A stretch of DNA of 5,745 bases from an uncultured Anaerotruncus sp. (GCA_958414155.1 CATYWI010000100.1:1-5745); one strand, 5' to 3'; shown: positions 1-5,432, numbered from the stretch's first letter. Program-made: numbers and translations. The notes: generated by a model not told the origin, from the sequence alone.

Positions 1-38
1 TTTAATGAAGTACAGTTATGAATACAAAAAGAAGTGTG

Positions 39-67
39 TTGAATTGTATCGAGAATGTACAAATATT
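39..67 (+). promoter_or_regulatory. possible sigma-A-type promoter for the GH20 remnant
   Basis: TTGAAT at 39-44 and AATATT at 62-67 are separated by 17 bases, matching five and four of the six consensus positions of a vegetative -35/-10 pair. The expected transcript start is about 74, shortly before the possible GH20 starts at 105 or 134. The surrounding sequence is AT-rich, where chance matches are common, so this is a weak call. Nothing else is seen in bases 1-104. Confidence 0.25.
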
Positions 68-133
68 TTTATTGGTCTGAAAGCAATTTTTTTGTGCAAA
101 GGAATTGACAAAGAGCAAAAAGTGTGTTAATCG

Positions 134-355
134 GTGCTTCTTGCAGTGCTGATGATACTGACCGTCGCGCCGATCATAGCGTTCCCCGCATCGGCAGCAA
201 CAGTGGATAACAGCAATTTTATGCGTATATTCCATCTTGATTGCGGACGAAAGTTTTTTTCGGTCGATGATGTCGAAAAGATTATTGACGAACTTGCGAC
301 AAACTATTATACGCATATTCGGCTTGCGTTCGGAAATGAAGGACCGCGCTTATAA
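134..355 (+). pseudogene. GH20 beta-N-acetylhexosaminidase, N-terminal fragment (signal peptide and first barrel strand)
   Basis: This open frame starts at a GTG with no clear ribosome site. It encodes a hydrophobic stretch ending in FPASAA, a good signal peptidase I site, so the intact enzyme was exported. Residues from about 30 read RIFHLDCGRKFFSVDDVEKI and then THIRLAFGNEG, the typical opening of the GH20 TIM barrel in Clostridia-type enzymes that release terminal N-acetylhexosamines from glycans. The frame stops at 353-355, but the homologous sequence continues one frame back from about base 352 (INGNTSYDKSQ), so one base appears to be missing near 350. The positively charged start of the signal peptide is also absent from this frame; KSKKCVNR lies just upstream in another frame (111-134), suggesting a second lost base near 133. 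Family recognition is fairly secure; whether the breaks are real mutations or sequencing errors cannot be told here. Confidence 0.7.
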
Positions 356-423
356 ACGGTAATACAAGCTACGATAAGTCACAGACATTCAGCACCAATC
401 AGGGCGCTTGGAATGAAAGCCAA

Positions 424-1143
424 ATGACCGGGATCATCAGGTATGCATACAGCAAGGGCATCAAAGTCATTCCTATGTTCGATATTCCTGGGCATATGAA
501 TGCTGTGATTGCTGCAATGAAGGAACTTGACATTAGTGTAAGTGTGTATTCTCAGGTTGGAACAAATTATCCGGGTAATATCGGTCAGTCGTTTGATCCG
601 ACGAATACAAAAGCCAACGAATTCGCAAAGGGCTTGCTCATAAATTACATAAAGTTCTTTGGTAACATTGACGGCGTTGAATATTTTAACATCGCCGGAG
701 ATGAGTGCGGCTTTGCTAAGATGGATGCTGATACATACACCGCGTATGCCAAGCTCATGAATGCCCTGAACGCCGAAGTGAAGGCGGCGGGAATGACTAC
801 ATTGATGTTCAACGATGGGGTCAATTACAAGAACAAGACACTTAATGACAATGTATTGAAGCTCAATCCAGCTTCTGCAACAGCTACTGCAAAAGCTGCC
901 GCTAACGCATCAAATGCGGTTCAGGTTGAGGCGATCGGTGAAGTTGGAGAGTCAGCGGTCGAGACCGACCGCCGCAGCGCGTGGCGCAACGGTGTGCGCG
1001 ACAGGTGCATCCGCTATTACTGCAAGGACCGCAAGTGCCGGCGATTTCCATATGTTTTTGCCGACCGCTGCGACTCTCAGCAAATACTCAATTATCTGAA
1101 CCCGACCTGCATCCGTGCGGACAGACGTTGCAGCATGGAATAA
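424..1143 (+). pseudogene. GH20 beta-N-acetylhexosaminidase, catalytic fragment with chimeric C-terminus
   Basis: The frame is open from 340; 424 is its first ATG, but homology to the fragment before it begins at about 352. GIKVIPMFDIPGHMNA is the GH20 strand and loop with the conserved PGH. YFNIAGDECG carries the catalytic Asp-Glu pair (codons at 700-705), used by this family in substrate-assisted retaining catalysis with the substrate acetamido group. MTTLMFNDG is the following strand. After about 855 the expected Trp-rich barrel strands are missing. Instead comes an Ala-rich stretch ending in VEAIGEVGESAVE, faintly like the helical FIVAR-type repeats of clostridial surface proteins, and then from about 960 an Arg/Cys-rich tail in GC-rich sequence that resembles no domain I know. 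The barrel is therefore incomplete and activity is unlikely. The strong hairpin at 1234-1278 follows. Confidence 0.75.
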
Positions 1144-1233
1144 AGGCATGCGGTAAATAAAAGCTATTGACGCGCCTCGCTTTTGCTCGTTGCGGCAATC
1201 AGAGTGTTCACACGCCACGCCGGGAGAAATGTC

Positions 1234-1280
1234 AAAGGCAGTGTTGAAAACTCATTTTGAGTTTTCAACACTGCCTTTTT
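1234..1280. terminator. bidirectional intrinsic terminator between convergent genes
   Basis: A perfect 21-bp inverted repeat (arms 1234-1254 and 1258-1278) encloses a 3-base TTT loop. On the plus strand the arm ends in CCTTT and two further T follow, giving a five-T run ending the GH20 side. On the minus strand the T-run is short (CCTTTGAC), so termination there would depend more on the stem. It lies exactly between the convergent GH20 remnant and the Cys-rich gene, whose TGA stop (1265-1267) is inside the right arm. The 90 bases between 1143 and the hairpin hold nothing I can identify. Confidence 0.8.
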
Positions 1281-1538
1281 AATATGTTTGGGTTATTGTT
1301 TTTGAGAGCAAATCGGTCAATTATCACCGCGCCGCACACCGAGCAAAGCGAGCCTTCGGTAAGACCTGTTTTGGTACTGGTCGCGGCAATTGCGGGATCG
1401 GAGACGGTTTTGTGTCCGAGGGCGGCGATGGTACCGCTTTCCGTAGCTCCGCACTTTGAGCATTTGCGCGTTTTTTTACCCTGAGCGGTACAGGTGGCTT
1501 TTTGAGTTTCCGTCCAATTGCCGTATGTGTGTTTGGCA
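1265..1538 (-). pseudogene. Cys-rich zinc-ribbon-like domain, C-terminal part of a frameshifted surface protein
   Basis: This frame (open further upstream to 1753, where it is only a shadow) encodes HTYGNWTETQKATCTAQG, then CSKCGATES, ALGH and finally CSVCGAVI. The pattern 'C..H.YG.W ... C ... C-x2-C-G ... LGH ... C-x2-C-G' is a common repeat in large clostridial extracellular proteins and probably binds a metal through the CxxC pairs. The binding partner of such repeats is not known to me. Removing one C from the run at 1535-1536 (minus strand TGCC to TGC) joins it to the upstream frame as VCKHTYGNW and restores the missing first Cys, which strongly supports a one-base insertion. The stop lies inside the terminator hairpin; the last 15 or so residues look non-domain and may be read-through of a degraded end. 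Confidence 0.65.
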
Positions 1539-1847
1539 TACCGCGGGAGACGTAGCGGGCGGCTCGGTAACAACGGGTGGTTCGGTAACAACTGGAGCGG
1601 CGGTACTTTCCGGAACAGAGTTTTCCGTGAGGTCCGGCTCCGTGTCGCGGTCCTCTCCGGTCGTATCCTTTGGCGTATCCGGCGCAGAGGTGTGCGGTGC
1701 TTGGGTTTCATGCTGTCCGCGGTCAAACGGGTCGAGCAGGGTGATCGTTGCAAAAACTATGATCGACGCTATCAGCAGAAAAAGCACGAGCAGAAGCGCA
1801 GTGTATCTTCCAGAATTATTTTTCTTACTGTAAATCGATTTTTTCAT
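1476..1847 (-). pseudogene. membrane-anchored protein with Pro/Thr/Glu linker, N-terminal part of the frameshifted Cys-rich protein
   Basis: The ATG at 1847 starts MKKSIYSKKNNSGRY, a basic cytoplasmic end, followed by a hydrophobic segment at about residues 16-38 (ALLLVLFLLIASIIVFATIT). No signal peptidase site or lipobox is evident, so it is probably an uncleaved signal anchor. Residues about 45-105 form an extended Pro/Thr/Glu/Asp linker with a short duplication, PVVTEPPVVTEPP, matched by an imperfect DNA repeat near 1563-1600. The linker should hold the Cys-rich domain away from the membrane. Downstream of base 1535 the frame runs into meaningless sequence (QTHIRQLDG) and stops, while the domain continues in the neighbouring frame. 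The ATG overlaps the end of the upstream lipoprotein gene by 23 bases and has only a poorly placed purine-rich site, so it may depend on translational coupling. No specific function can be assigned. Confidence 0.6.
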
Positions 1848-2004
1848 AGGTGCCTACTACCTTGTTCCCGGCTTTGAACTCAACGGTAGCGCCGAAGAGT
1901 TCGCTCGTGTATTTGCCGGAAGGTCCGGTGCCTCCGCATGCTGCGAAAGAGCACATAACAAGGACGAATGCAAGCGTAAGCGTCGCGGCTTTGAGGAGCT
2001 GCAT
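1825..2004 (-). CDS. small lipoprotein, probably truncated
   Basis: From the ATG at 2004 this encodes 59 residues: one early Lys, a hydrophobic core, and FAAC at about residues 20-23, an acceptable lipobox, so Cys23 would be lipidated and the protein held on the outer face of the membrane. The mature part is short: GGTGPSGKYTSELFGATVEF, then AGNKVVGTYEKIDLQ. This resembles the start of small clostridial lipoproteins with a 'GTY..(G)..v.f.gnkv..GTYei' beta repeat, which usually run to 100-150 residues, so it looks cut short. An in-frame TTG at 2013 would add MIK and one more positive charge; neither start has a well-placed Shine-Dalgarno, the nearest being AGGTG at 2027-2031. It is the first gene after the promoter at 2074-2102, and its end overlaps the next gene. 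Lipoprotein assignment is firm; function is unknown. Confidence 0.6.
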   Translation of the reverse strand: MQLLKAATLTLAFVLVMCSFAACGGTGPSGKYTSELFGATVEFKAGNKVVGTYEKIDLQ

Positions 2005-2023
2005 TTTTATCAATGATAAAAAT
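2003..2023. repeat. 21-base AT-rich palindrome over the lipoprotein start
   Basis: ATTTTTATCA (2003-2012) is exactly the reverse complement of TGATAAAAAT (2014-2023), around a single central base. It covers both candidate starts of the lipoprotein gene (TTG 2013, ATG 2004) and lies about 50 bases downstream of the predicted -10. With a one-base centre it cannot form a good RNA hairpin at full length, so a dimeric protein's binding site is more natural than an RNA switch. AT-rich composition makes chance palindromes more likely. Confidence 0.45.
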
Positions 2024-2073
2024 ACACACCTATCGCTTTAGCCATTGGGTATGGATATTCGGTTGCGTCGCAA

Positions 2074-2102
2074 TTTTTAGCATAAATGCGGCGCTGTGTC
2101 AA
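2074..2102 (-). promoter_or_regulatory. sigma-A-type promoter for the lipoprotein and Cys-rich gene pair
   Basis: On the minus strand TTGACA (2102-2097, perfect -35) is followed by a 17-base spacer and TAAAAA (2079-2074, four of six -10 positions). An A/T-rich stretch upstream (2103-2130) could act as an UP element. The predicted transcript would start near 2067, leaving a 5' leader of about 60 bases before the lipoprotein ATG. No riboswitch fold is recognisable in that leader. Confidence 0.5.
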
Positions 2103-2122
2103 CTTTTTTTGAAGAAAATTTG

Positions 2123-2166
2123 AAAAAACGGTCCGTCAAGGGTTTATATATGTCGGATATACGGAC
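2123..2166 (-). terminator. possible intrinsic terminator of the ECF operon
   Basis: On the minus strand GTCCGT (2166-2161) pairs with ACGGAC (2136-2131), and an inner TATAT/ATATA helix with a CCGAC loop can stack on it. CG and then six T follow (2128-2123). It lies about 90 bases beyond the S-component stop at 2258, the only stem plus T-run on the correct strand in this gap. The stem is short and has a bulge of about ten bases on one side, so it may be a weak terminator or incidental. Confidence 0.4.
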
Positions 2167-2215
2167 GATGTTTATTTTGTGGTCGTTTTTTTACGTCAAG
2201 TGAAATACCGCCCGG

Positions 2216-2231
2216 TGTCAACCCTTTGACA
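2216..2231. repeat. inverted repeat TGTCAA-N4-TTGACA
   Basis: TGTCAA (2216-2221) and TTGACA (2226-2231) form perfect 6-base arms around CCCT, between the end of the S-component gene and the next promoter. Further TTGAC cores in minus-strand direction lie at 2097-2102, 2134-2139 and 2194-2199. No T-run follows on the minus strand, so it is not a terminator by itself. It could be an operator or leftover -35 boxes; function unknown. Confidence 0.3.
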
Positions 2232-2257
2232 AATGCCGGAGATCACCGTTCAAAAGC

Positions 2258-2944
2258 TCAGATATCGTATTTCAATTTGATTCGTTCGAGTTTTTTTCCG
2301 TATGGAACGGCAAGGAGGAACAGAAAGATCATATTCGACACGGCGTACAGCGCGGTGTGCGGAAGCGCCGTGATGCACGCGCCGAGGTACAACGAAGCCG
2401 AAAAGCCCTCGTTGTACCAGAGCACGGTCCATACGTCCATTATCAGCGAGAAAATCACGCCTGACAGCGCGCCGAACGTCACCGTCAGGGCACGTGAGCG
2501 CCGCAACGCCGGGGCTGCGGCTCCGGAGATAAGTCCTATCATGCCCCACGCAAGCATCTGAAAGGGCGTCCACGGTCCCATTCCGAAGTACAGGTCGGAT
2601 ATCAGCGCCGACATTGCGCCGACAAGGTAGCCTGCCTCGCCGCCGAGGTGTATGCCGGTCAGCACGGTGAGCGCGGTCACCGGCTTGAAAAACGGAATGA
2701 ATCTGCCCGCGACCGACAGTGCAATGGTCACCGAGGCTATGACGATCCGCCGGGAGCCGGTCTTTTTTCGCTCAAATCCGGTAACGAAGAACAGATTGGC
2801 GAGCAGAGCCACGGCGAGCGATACGGCGGCATGGTATTTTGCGTCCACAAGCAGTGCTCCGGCGGCTACGGTCGCGGGTAACAGCACAAGCGGCAGTATT
2901 ATGCCGAGCGTGCGGCGCACGGCGGAGTTTTTTATTTCAAGCAT
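2258..2944 (-). CDS. ECF transporter S component (substrate-binding membrane subunit), probably vitamin- or corrinoid-specific
   Basis: This encodes a 228-residue, very hydrophobic protein with about six membrane segments (roughly residues 12-34, 38-56, 67-82, 84-118, 127-147 and 180-212), the usual size and topology of an energy-coupling factor S component. Such proteins bind one vitamin or metal and topple in the membrane when driven by the T subunit and ATPases. Recognisable motifs are GRFIPFFKPVTALTVLTGIH (about 80-99) and GPWTPFQMLAWG (about 123-134), typical of the S proteins encoded beside their own A and T genes. The start at ATG 2944 is chosen because GGAGG (2950-2954) lies five bases upstream; the longer frame from 2974 has no such site. 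The start overlaps the EcfA stop by eight bases, implying coupled translation. It is the last gene of the operon. Substrate is inferred only from the DUF4430 neighbour: cobalamin or another corrinoid is favoured, while a queuosine precursor or another vitamin is possible. Confidence 0.85.
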   Translation of the reverse strand: MLEIKNSAVRRTLGIILPLVLLPATVAAGALLVDAKYHAAVSLAVALLANLFFVTGFERKKTGSRRIVIASVTIALSVAGRFIPFFKPVTALTVLTGIHLGGEAGYLVGAMSALISDLYFGMGPWTPFQMLAWGMIGLISGAAAPALRRSRALTVTFGALSGVIFSLIMDVWTVLWYNEGFSASLYLGACITALPHTALYAVSNMIFLFLLAVPYGKKLERIKLKYDI

Positions 2945-4577
2945 TGCCGCCTCCGTTCCGATCAGTTGCGGCATCGTTCATCCGGCAGAGCCGGGCGACG
3001 TCGCCGACCGTAACGGCGCGGTCGAAGTATCCGCGCGTCATGCGCGCGGCGGGGGTGGTATAAAAGGCGCTGTCGCTGAAAAAGCGGTGCGGCTCGTCCT
3101 CCGATACCACCTCGCCGCGGAAAAGGAGCGCACAGCGGTCGGCGATATCGGCGGCAAATTCGGTGTCATGCGTCACCGCAAGCACGGTCATACCGCCCGC
3201 GGCAAGCCGGCGTATGGCATCCGTCAGCAGACGCTTCGCGGCGGCGTCAAGCCCCTTGGTGGGTTCGTCGAGCAAAAGCAGATGCGGCTTGTGCGATATC
3301 ACCTTTGCCAGCGCCAGAAGCTGGCGCTGACCGCCGGAAAGATCATATGGGTGCCGCCCCGGGGGGAGGTCAAGTTCAAACGGAAGCGCGGCGGGGTCGC
3401 AATGCGCGTCAGCAAGCTCCTCGCGCACGCTGTCGCGCAGAAAAAGCGATTCAACGTCCTGCGGGAGCAGTGCCACGCACCCCGCGGGACACTTTTTTTC
3501 ACCGAAGACCCGCACCTTGCCGGCATAATGGTTGCAAAGTCCCGCCGCGACTGCGAGCGCGGTGGATTTTCCCGCGCCGTTGCCGCCGACAAGGCAGGTG
3601 ATGCTTCCCTCCGGAACGCGCAGGCTCATGCCGCGCAGAACGTCCGCGCCTTCGCGCGAATAACGGAAAAACACATCGGAAAATTCAAGCGCACAGGGCT
3701 TTTTTTCGTTTTTTTTCGCAATGTCGGTCGCGGGCAGGGCGCGGACGGAATTCCCGTAGTTGTCGGTGATAAATCTGCGCCCCTCGCGGACGCTGAGCGG
3801 GCAGGGGAGAGTCGAGCCGAGCGCGCGGTGCAGTCTTACCGCGGCGGGCATGGCGTCCGCAACGGGAGAGGAGGGCGGGATGCGCGCAGCTACCGCGCGC
3901 GTGTCGCCGGAGTCGGCGACTTTGCCTCCATCGAGTATCACGACCTGTGTGGCAAGCGGCAGGATGTCCTCAAGCCTGTGCTCGGCAATTATTACGGTCA
4001 GTCCCAGCTCACGGTTCAGCCGCCGGACGGCGGAGATGAAATTCCGCGCGGCTATCGGGTCAAGGCGCGAGGTCGGCTCATCGAGCAGCAAAAGCTCCGG
4101 CTGCATCGTCATGACCGAGGCGAGGGCGAGAAGCTGTTTTTCGCCGCCGGAGAGTGCGGAGGTCGGGCGGTCAAAGAGATCCTCAATGCCGAAAAACGCC
4201 GCCACCTCCGCAACACGGCGGCGTATCAGCACGGGCGGCGTACCGAGGCATTCAAGCCCGAACGCCAGCTCGTGCCACACCCGGTCGGTCACCGTCTGTT
4301 CCTCCGGGCTCTGGGCGACATACCCGATGCGAGCCGCCGCATCGCGGTCGGAAAGCGCGCCGACAGGCGCGCCGCAAAAGTCGATGCCGCCTGCGGTCAC
4401 ACCGCGCGGTGCAAGCTCGCGCTTGATGAGGCGCAAGAGTGTGGATTTGCCGCTTCCGGTGGCTCCGGCAAGCACCGTAAAGTCGCCTTGCGACACTGTG
4501 ATGTTGACGTCGGAGAGCGCCGGCGAGTCCTCTCCGGCGTAGCAAAAGCTCAGATCTTTGATAGCAAGTATTTCCAT
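2937..4577 (-). CDS. fused energy-coupling factor ATPase with two ABC domains (EcfA-EcfA')
   Basis: This 546-residue protein holds both ECF ATPase halves on one chain; it hydrolyses ATP on the cytoplasmic face to drive substrate release by the S subunit. Domain 1 (about residues 1-230) has Walker A GATGSGKST (38-46), Q-loop Q89, signature LSGGE (142-146), Walker B ending Asp166-Glu167 and His200. Domain 2 (about 295-510) has GGNGAGKST (331-339), Q-loop Q373, LSGGQ (413-417), Asp437-Glu438 and His470. Both sites look catalytically complete. The linker contains KKNEKK (288-293), encoded by two A-runs that form slippery heptamers. The start at 4577 has GGAGA seven bases upstream and overlaps the EcfT stop by 28 bases; the 3' end overlaps the S-component start. 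Many ECF systems instead use separate EcfA1 and EcfA2; fused forms usually belong to dedicated, single-substrate systems, as the neighbouring S gene suggests here. The C-terminal 35 residues carry no known motif. Confidence 0.95.
   Translation of the reverse strand: MEILAIKDLSFCYAGEDSPALSDVNITVSQGDFTVLAGATGSGKSTLLRLIKRELAPRGVTAGGIDFCGAPVGALSDRDAAARIGYVAQSPEEQTVTDRVWHELAFGLECLGTPPVLIRRRVAEVAAFFGIEDLFDRPTSALSGGEKQLLALASVMTMQPELLLLDEPTSRLDPIAARNFISAVRRLNRELGLTVIIAEHRLEDILPLATQVVILDGGKVADSGDTRAVAARIPPSSPVADAMPAAVRLHRALGSTLPCPLSVREGRRFITDNYGNSVRALPATDIAKKNEKKPCALEFSDVFFRYSREGADVLRGMSLRVPEGSITCLVGGNGAGKSTALAVAAGLCNHYAGKVRVFGEKKCPAGCVALLPQDVESLFLRDSVREELADAHCDPAALPFELDLPPGRHPYDLSGGQRQLLALAKVISHKPHLLLLDEPTKGLDAAAKRLLTDAIRRLAAGGMTVLAVTHDTEFAADIADRCALLFRGEVVSEDEPHRFFSDSAFYTTPAARMTRGYFDRAVTVGDVARLCRMNDAATDRNGGGNA
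3699..3714 (-). other. two in-phase slippery heptamers in the ATPase linker (candidate -1 frameshift site)
   Basis: In the EcfA frame the codons for Lys288-Lys289-Asn290 give A_AAA_AAC (3714-3708), and those for Glu291-Lys292-Lys293 give A_AAA_AAG (3705-3699); both are classical X_XXY_YYZ -1 sites, the second identical to the one in E. coli dnaX. In the -1 frame a TGA stop occurs at 3687-3685. Slippage would release a protein of about 297 residues with only the first ABC domain. I see no strong Shine-Dalgarno just upstream and no stem at the usual 5-8 base distance; a small CGCGC-GAAG-GCGCG stem lies about 40 bases downstream. Confidence 0.35.
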
Positions 4578-5428
4578 TTTATCGTCTCCGCAGTGTCAAG
4601 TATTGTCGGCAGCAGAATAAGCGCTGTGTAGGCGCAGTAAGCCGTTATTGCCGCAGGCGAGAGGGGAAGCGCCGCGGCGGACGGGTAAAATTCAAAATCA
4701 AGTGCACCGAGTGCGGCGGGAAGGGCGCAAAGCGCGGTAAGCGCCGCCACGGCGGCGGTAAGGCAGGCATCGGAGCGGCGAAAACGGAATGTCGAAAACG
4801 CCGTGCGGCGGCAGGTACCAAAGCCGCGTGCCGTCATGCTGTCGGCGGTCACGATACCTGTCTCAAGCGACCACGTCAGCATTATCGAGGCGACGCGCGC
4901 ACCTGTGCGCAGTCGGTCGGGAATGCTGTCGTCGCCCGTGCCGCCGGAGACGCGCTGTGCGTCCGACACCTCGCGCGTGCGGCGGATAAGACGTGGGACT
5001 GCGCCGAGCGTCATCGAGAGCAGGAGCGCGGTCTTCGGCGACAGCCGCCCGAAAATGTAAAGCAGGCGGTCCGAGGTCATAACGTCGGTAAAGACCGACG
5101 TTATATTCAGTACAGCCGCTATCGCCGCGCCCGTAAATGCTCCGTAGGCAAGCGCCTCAAGCGTTATCGGCGTATCGTTTACAAACACCAGCACGGTCCT
5201 GCCGTTGTGGGAAAAAACAATATTTATGAGCGCCGAGGCGGTGATGACGGCTATATTGAAAAAGACGGCGCGCAACGCGCCGTCTTTTTTGCGGATGATC
5301 CTTACCGCAAGCGACGCGGCGCAGGCAAGCGCCGATATTGCGGGGTTGCGGCAGAGCATTACCGTTCCTGCCGCCGCCGCAAAGTAAAAAATCTGAACGA
5401 AGGGATTGATATCCTTGAATGAACGCAT
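4550..5428 (-). CDS. energy-coupling factor transporter transmembrane protein EcfT
   Basis: This 292-residue protein is the T subunit that links the ATPases to the S component in the membrane. Hydrophobic segments fall at about residues 10-42, 53-72, 92-112, 130-145 (partly amphipathic), 208-228 and 240-275. The two cytoplasmic coupling helices that dock into the ATPase Q-loop grooves are recognisable: one near RRTREVSDAQRVSG (139-152), and the second with the family signature Ala-Arg-Gly at 190-192 (SMTARGFG). In many relatives the first helix also ends in an A-R-G-like triplet; here it reads RVSG, a mild variant. The start at ATG 5428 lies four bases after the DUF4430 stop, with GAGAGA (5437-5442) about eight bases upstream; the 3' end overlaps the ATPase gene by 28 bases. 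A perfect terminator-shaped hairpin is embedded in codons about 47-56. Assignment is firm; partnership with the adjacent A and S genes is inferred from the operon. Confidence 0.92.
   Translation of the reverse strand: MRSFKDINPFVQIFYFAAAAGTVMLCRNPAISALACAASLAVRIIRKKDGALRAVFFNIAVITASALINIVFSHNGRTVLVFVNDTPITLEALAYGAFTGAAIAAVLNITSVFTDVMTSDRLLYIFGRLSPKTALLLSMTLGAVPRLIRRTREVSDAQRVSGGTGDDSIPDRLRTGARVASIMLTWSLETGIVTADSMTARGFGTCRRTAFSTFRFRRSDACLTAAVAALTALCALPAALGALDFEFYPSAAALPLSPAAITAYCAYTALILLPTILDTAETIKWKYLLSKI
5259..5290. terminator. terminator-shaped perfect hairpin inside the ecfT coding sequence
   Basis: AAAAAGACGGCGCG (5259-5272) is the exact reverse complement of 5276-5289, around a 3-base loop CAA. 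The stem is GC-rich at its tip and flanked by A and T runs, so it has the form of a rho-independent terminator on both strands: six T on the plus strand, five T then C on the operon's own strand. It encodes the KKDGALRAVFF region of EcfT, about 140 bases after the EcfT start. It could act as a partial terminator within the operon, or stop antisense transcripts. Function is inferred from shape only. Confidence 0.5.
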
Positions 5429-5432
5429 TTTT

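Noticed and set aside
105..133. TTGACA at 105-110 as a promoter for the GH20 gene
   Set aside because: The 17-base position gives TAATCG, a poor -10, and transcription would begin after the GTG at 134.
2..316. Minus-strand open frame over the GH20 start
   Set aside because: It mirrors the signal peptide and first barrel strand of the better supported plus-strand gene.
952..1218. Minus-strand open frame opposite the end of the GH20 remnant
   Set aside because: No family resemblance, no ribosome site and no membrane or signal features. It could only be considered if the GC-rich insert proved to come from a reverse-oriented gene.
1561..1600. CRISPR-like or tandem repeat
   Set aside because: Only two imperfect copies of about 18 bases, which encode the PVVTEPP linker duplication; ordinary low-complexity coding repeat.
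2171..2199. Second minus-strand promoter TTGACG-17-AATAAA
   Set aside because: Its transcript would start inside the candidate terminator hairpin at 2131-2166, and the -10 is weak.
2014..2257. Riboswitch or small RNA in the intergenic region
   Set aside because: I looked for a cobalamin-riboswitch-like core and other conserved leader folds and saw none. Only short stems are present.
3760..4542. Open frame of 260 codons on the plus strand
   Set aside because: A second antisense shadow of EcfA, Ser/Arg-rich with no recognisable motif.
2652..4631. Open frame of 659 codons on the plus strand, antisense to the ATPase gene
   Set aside because: It spans the highly supported EcfA gene exactly antisense, its product is Arg/Gly/Ala-rich without domains, and it has no ribosome site. 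Long antisense frames are expected opposite GC-rich genes.
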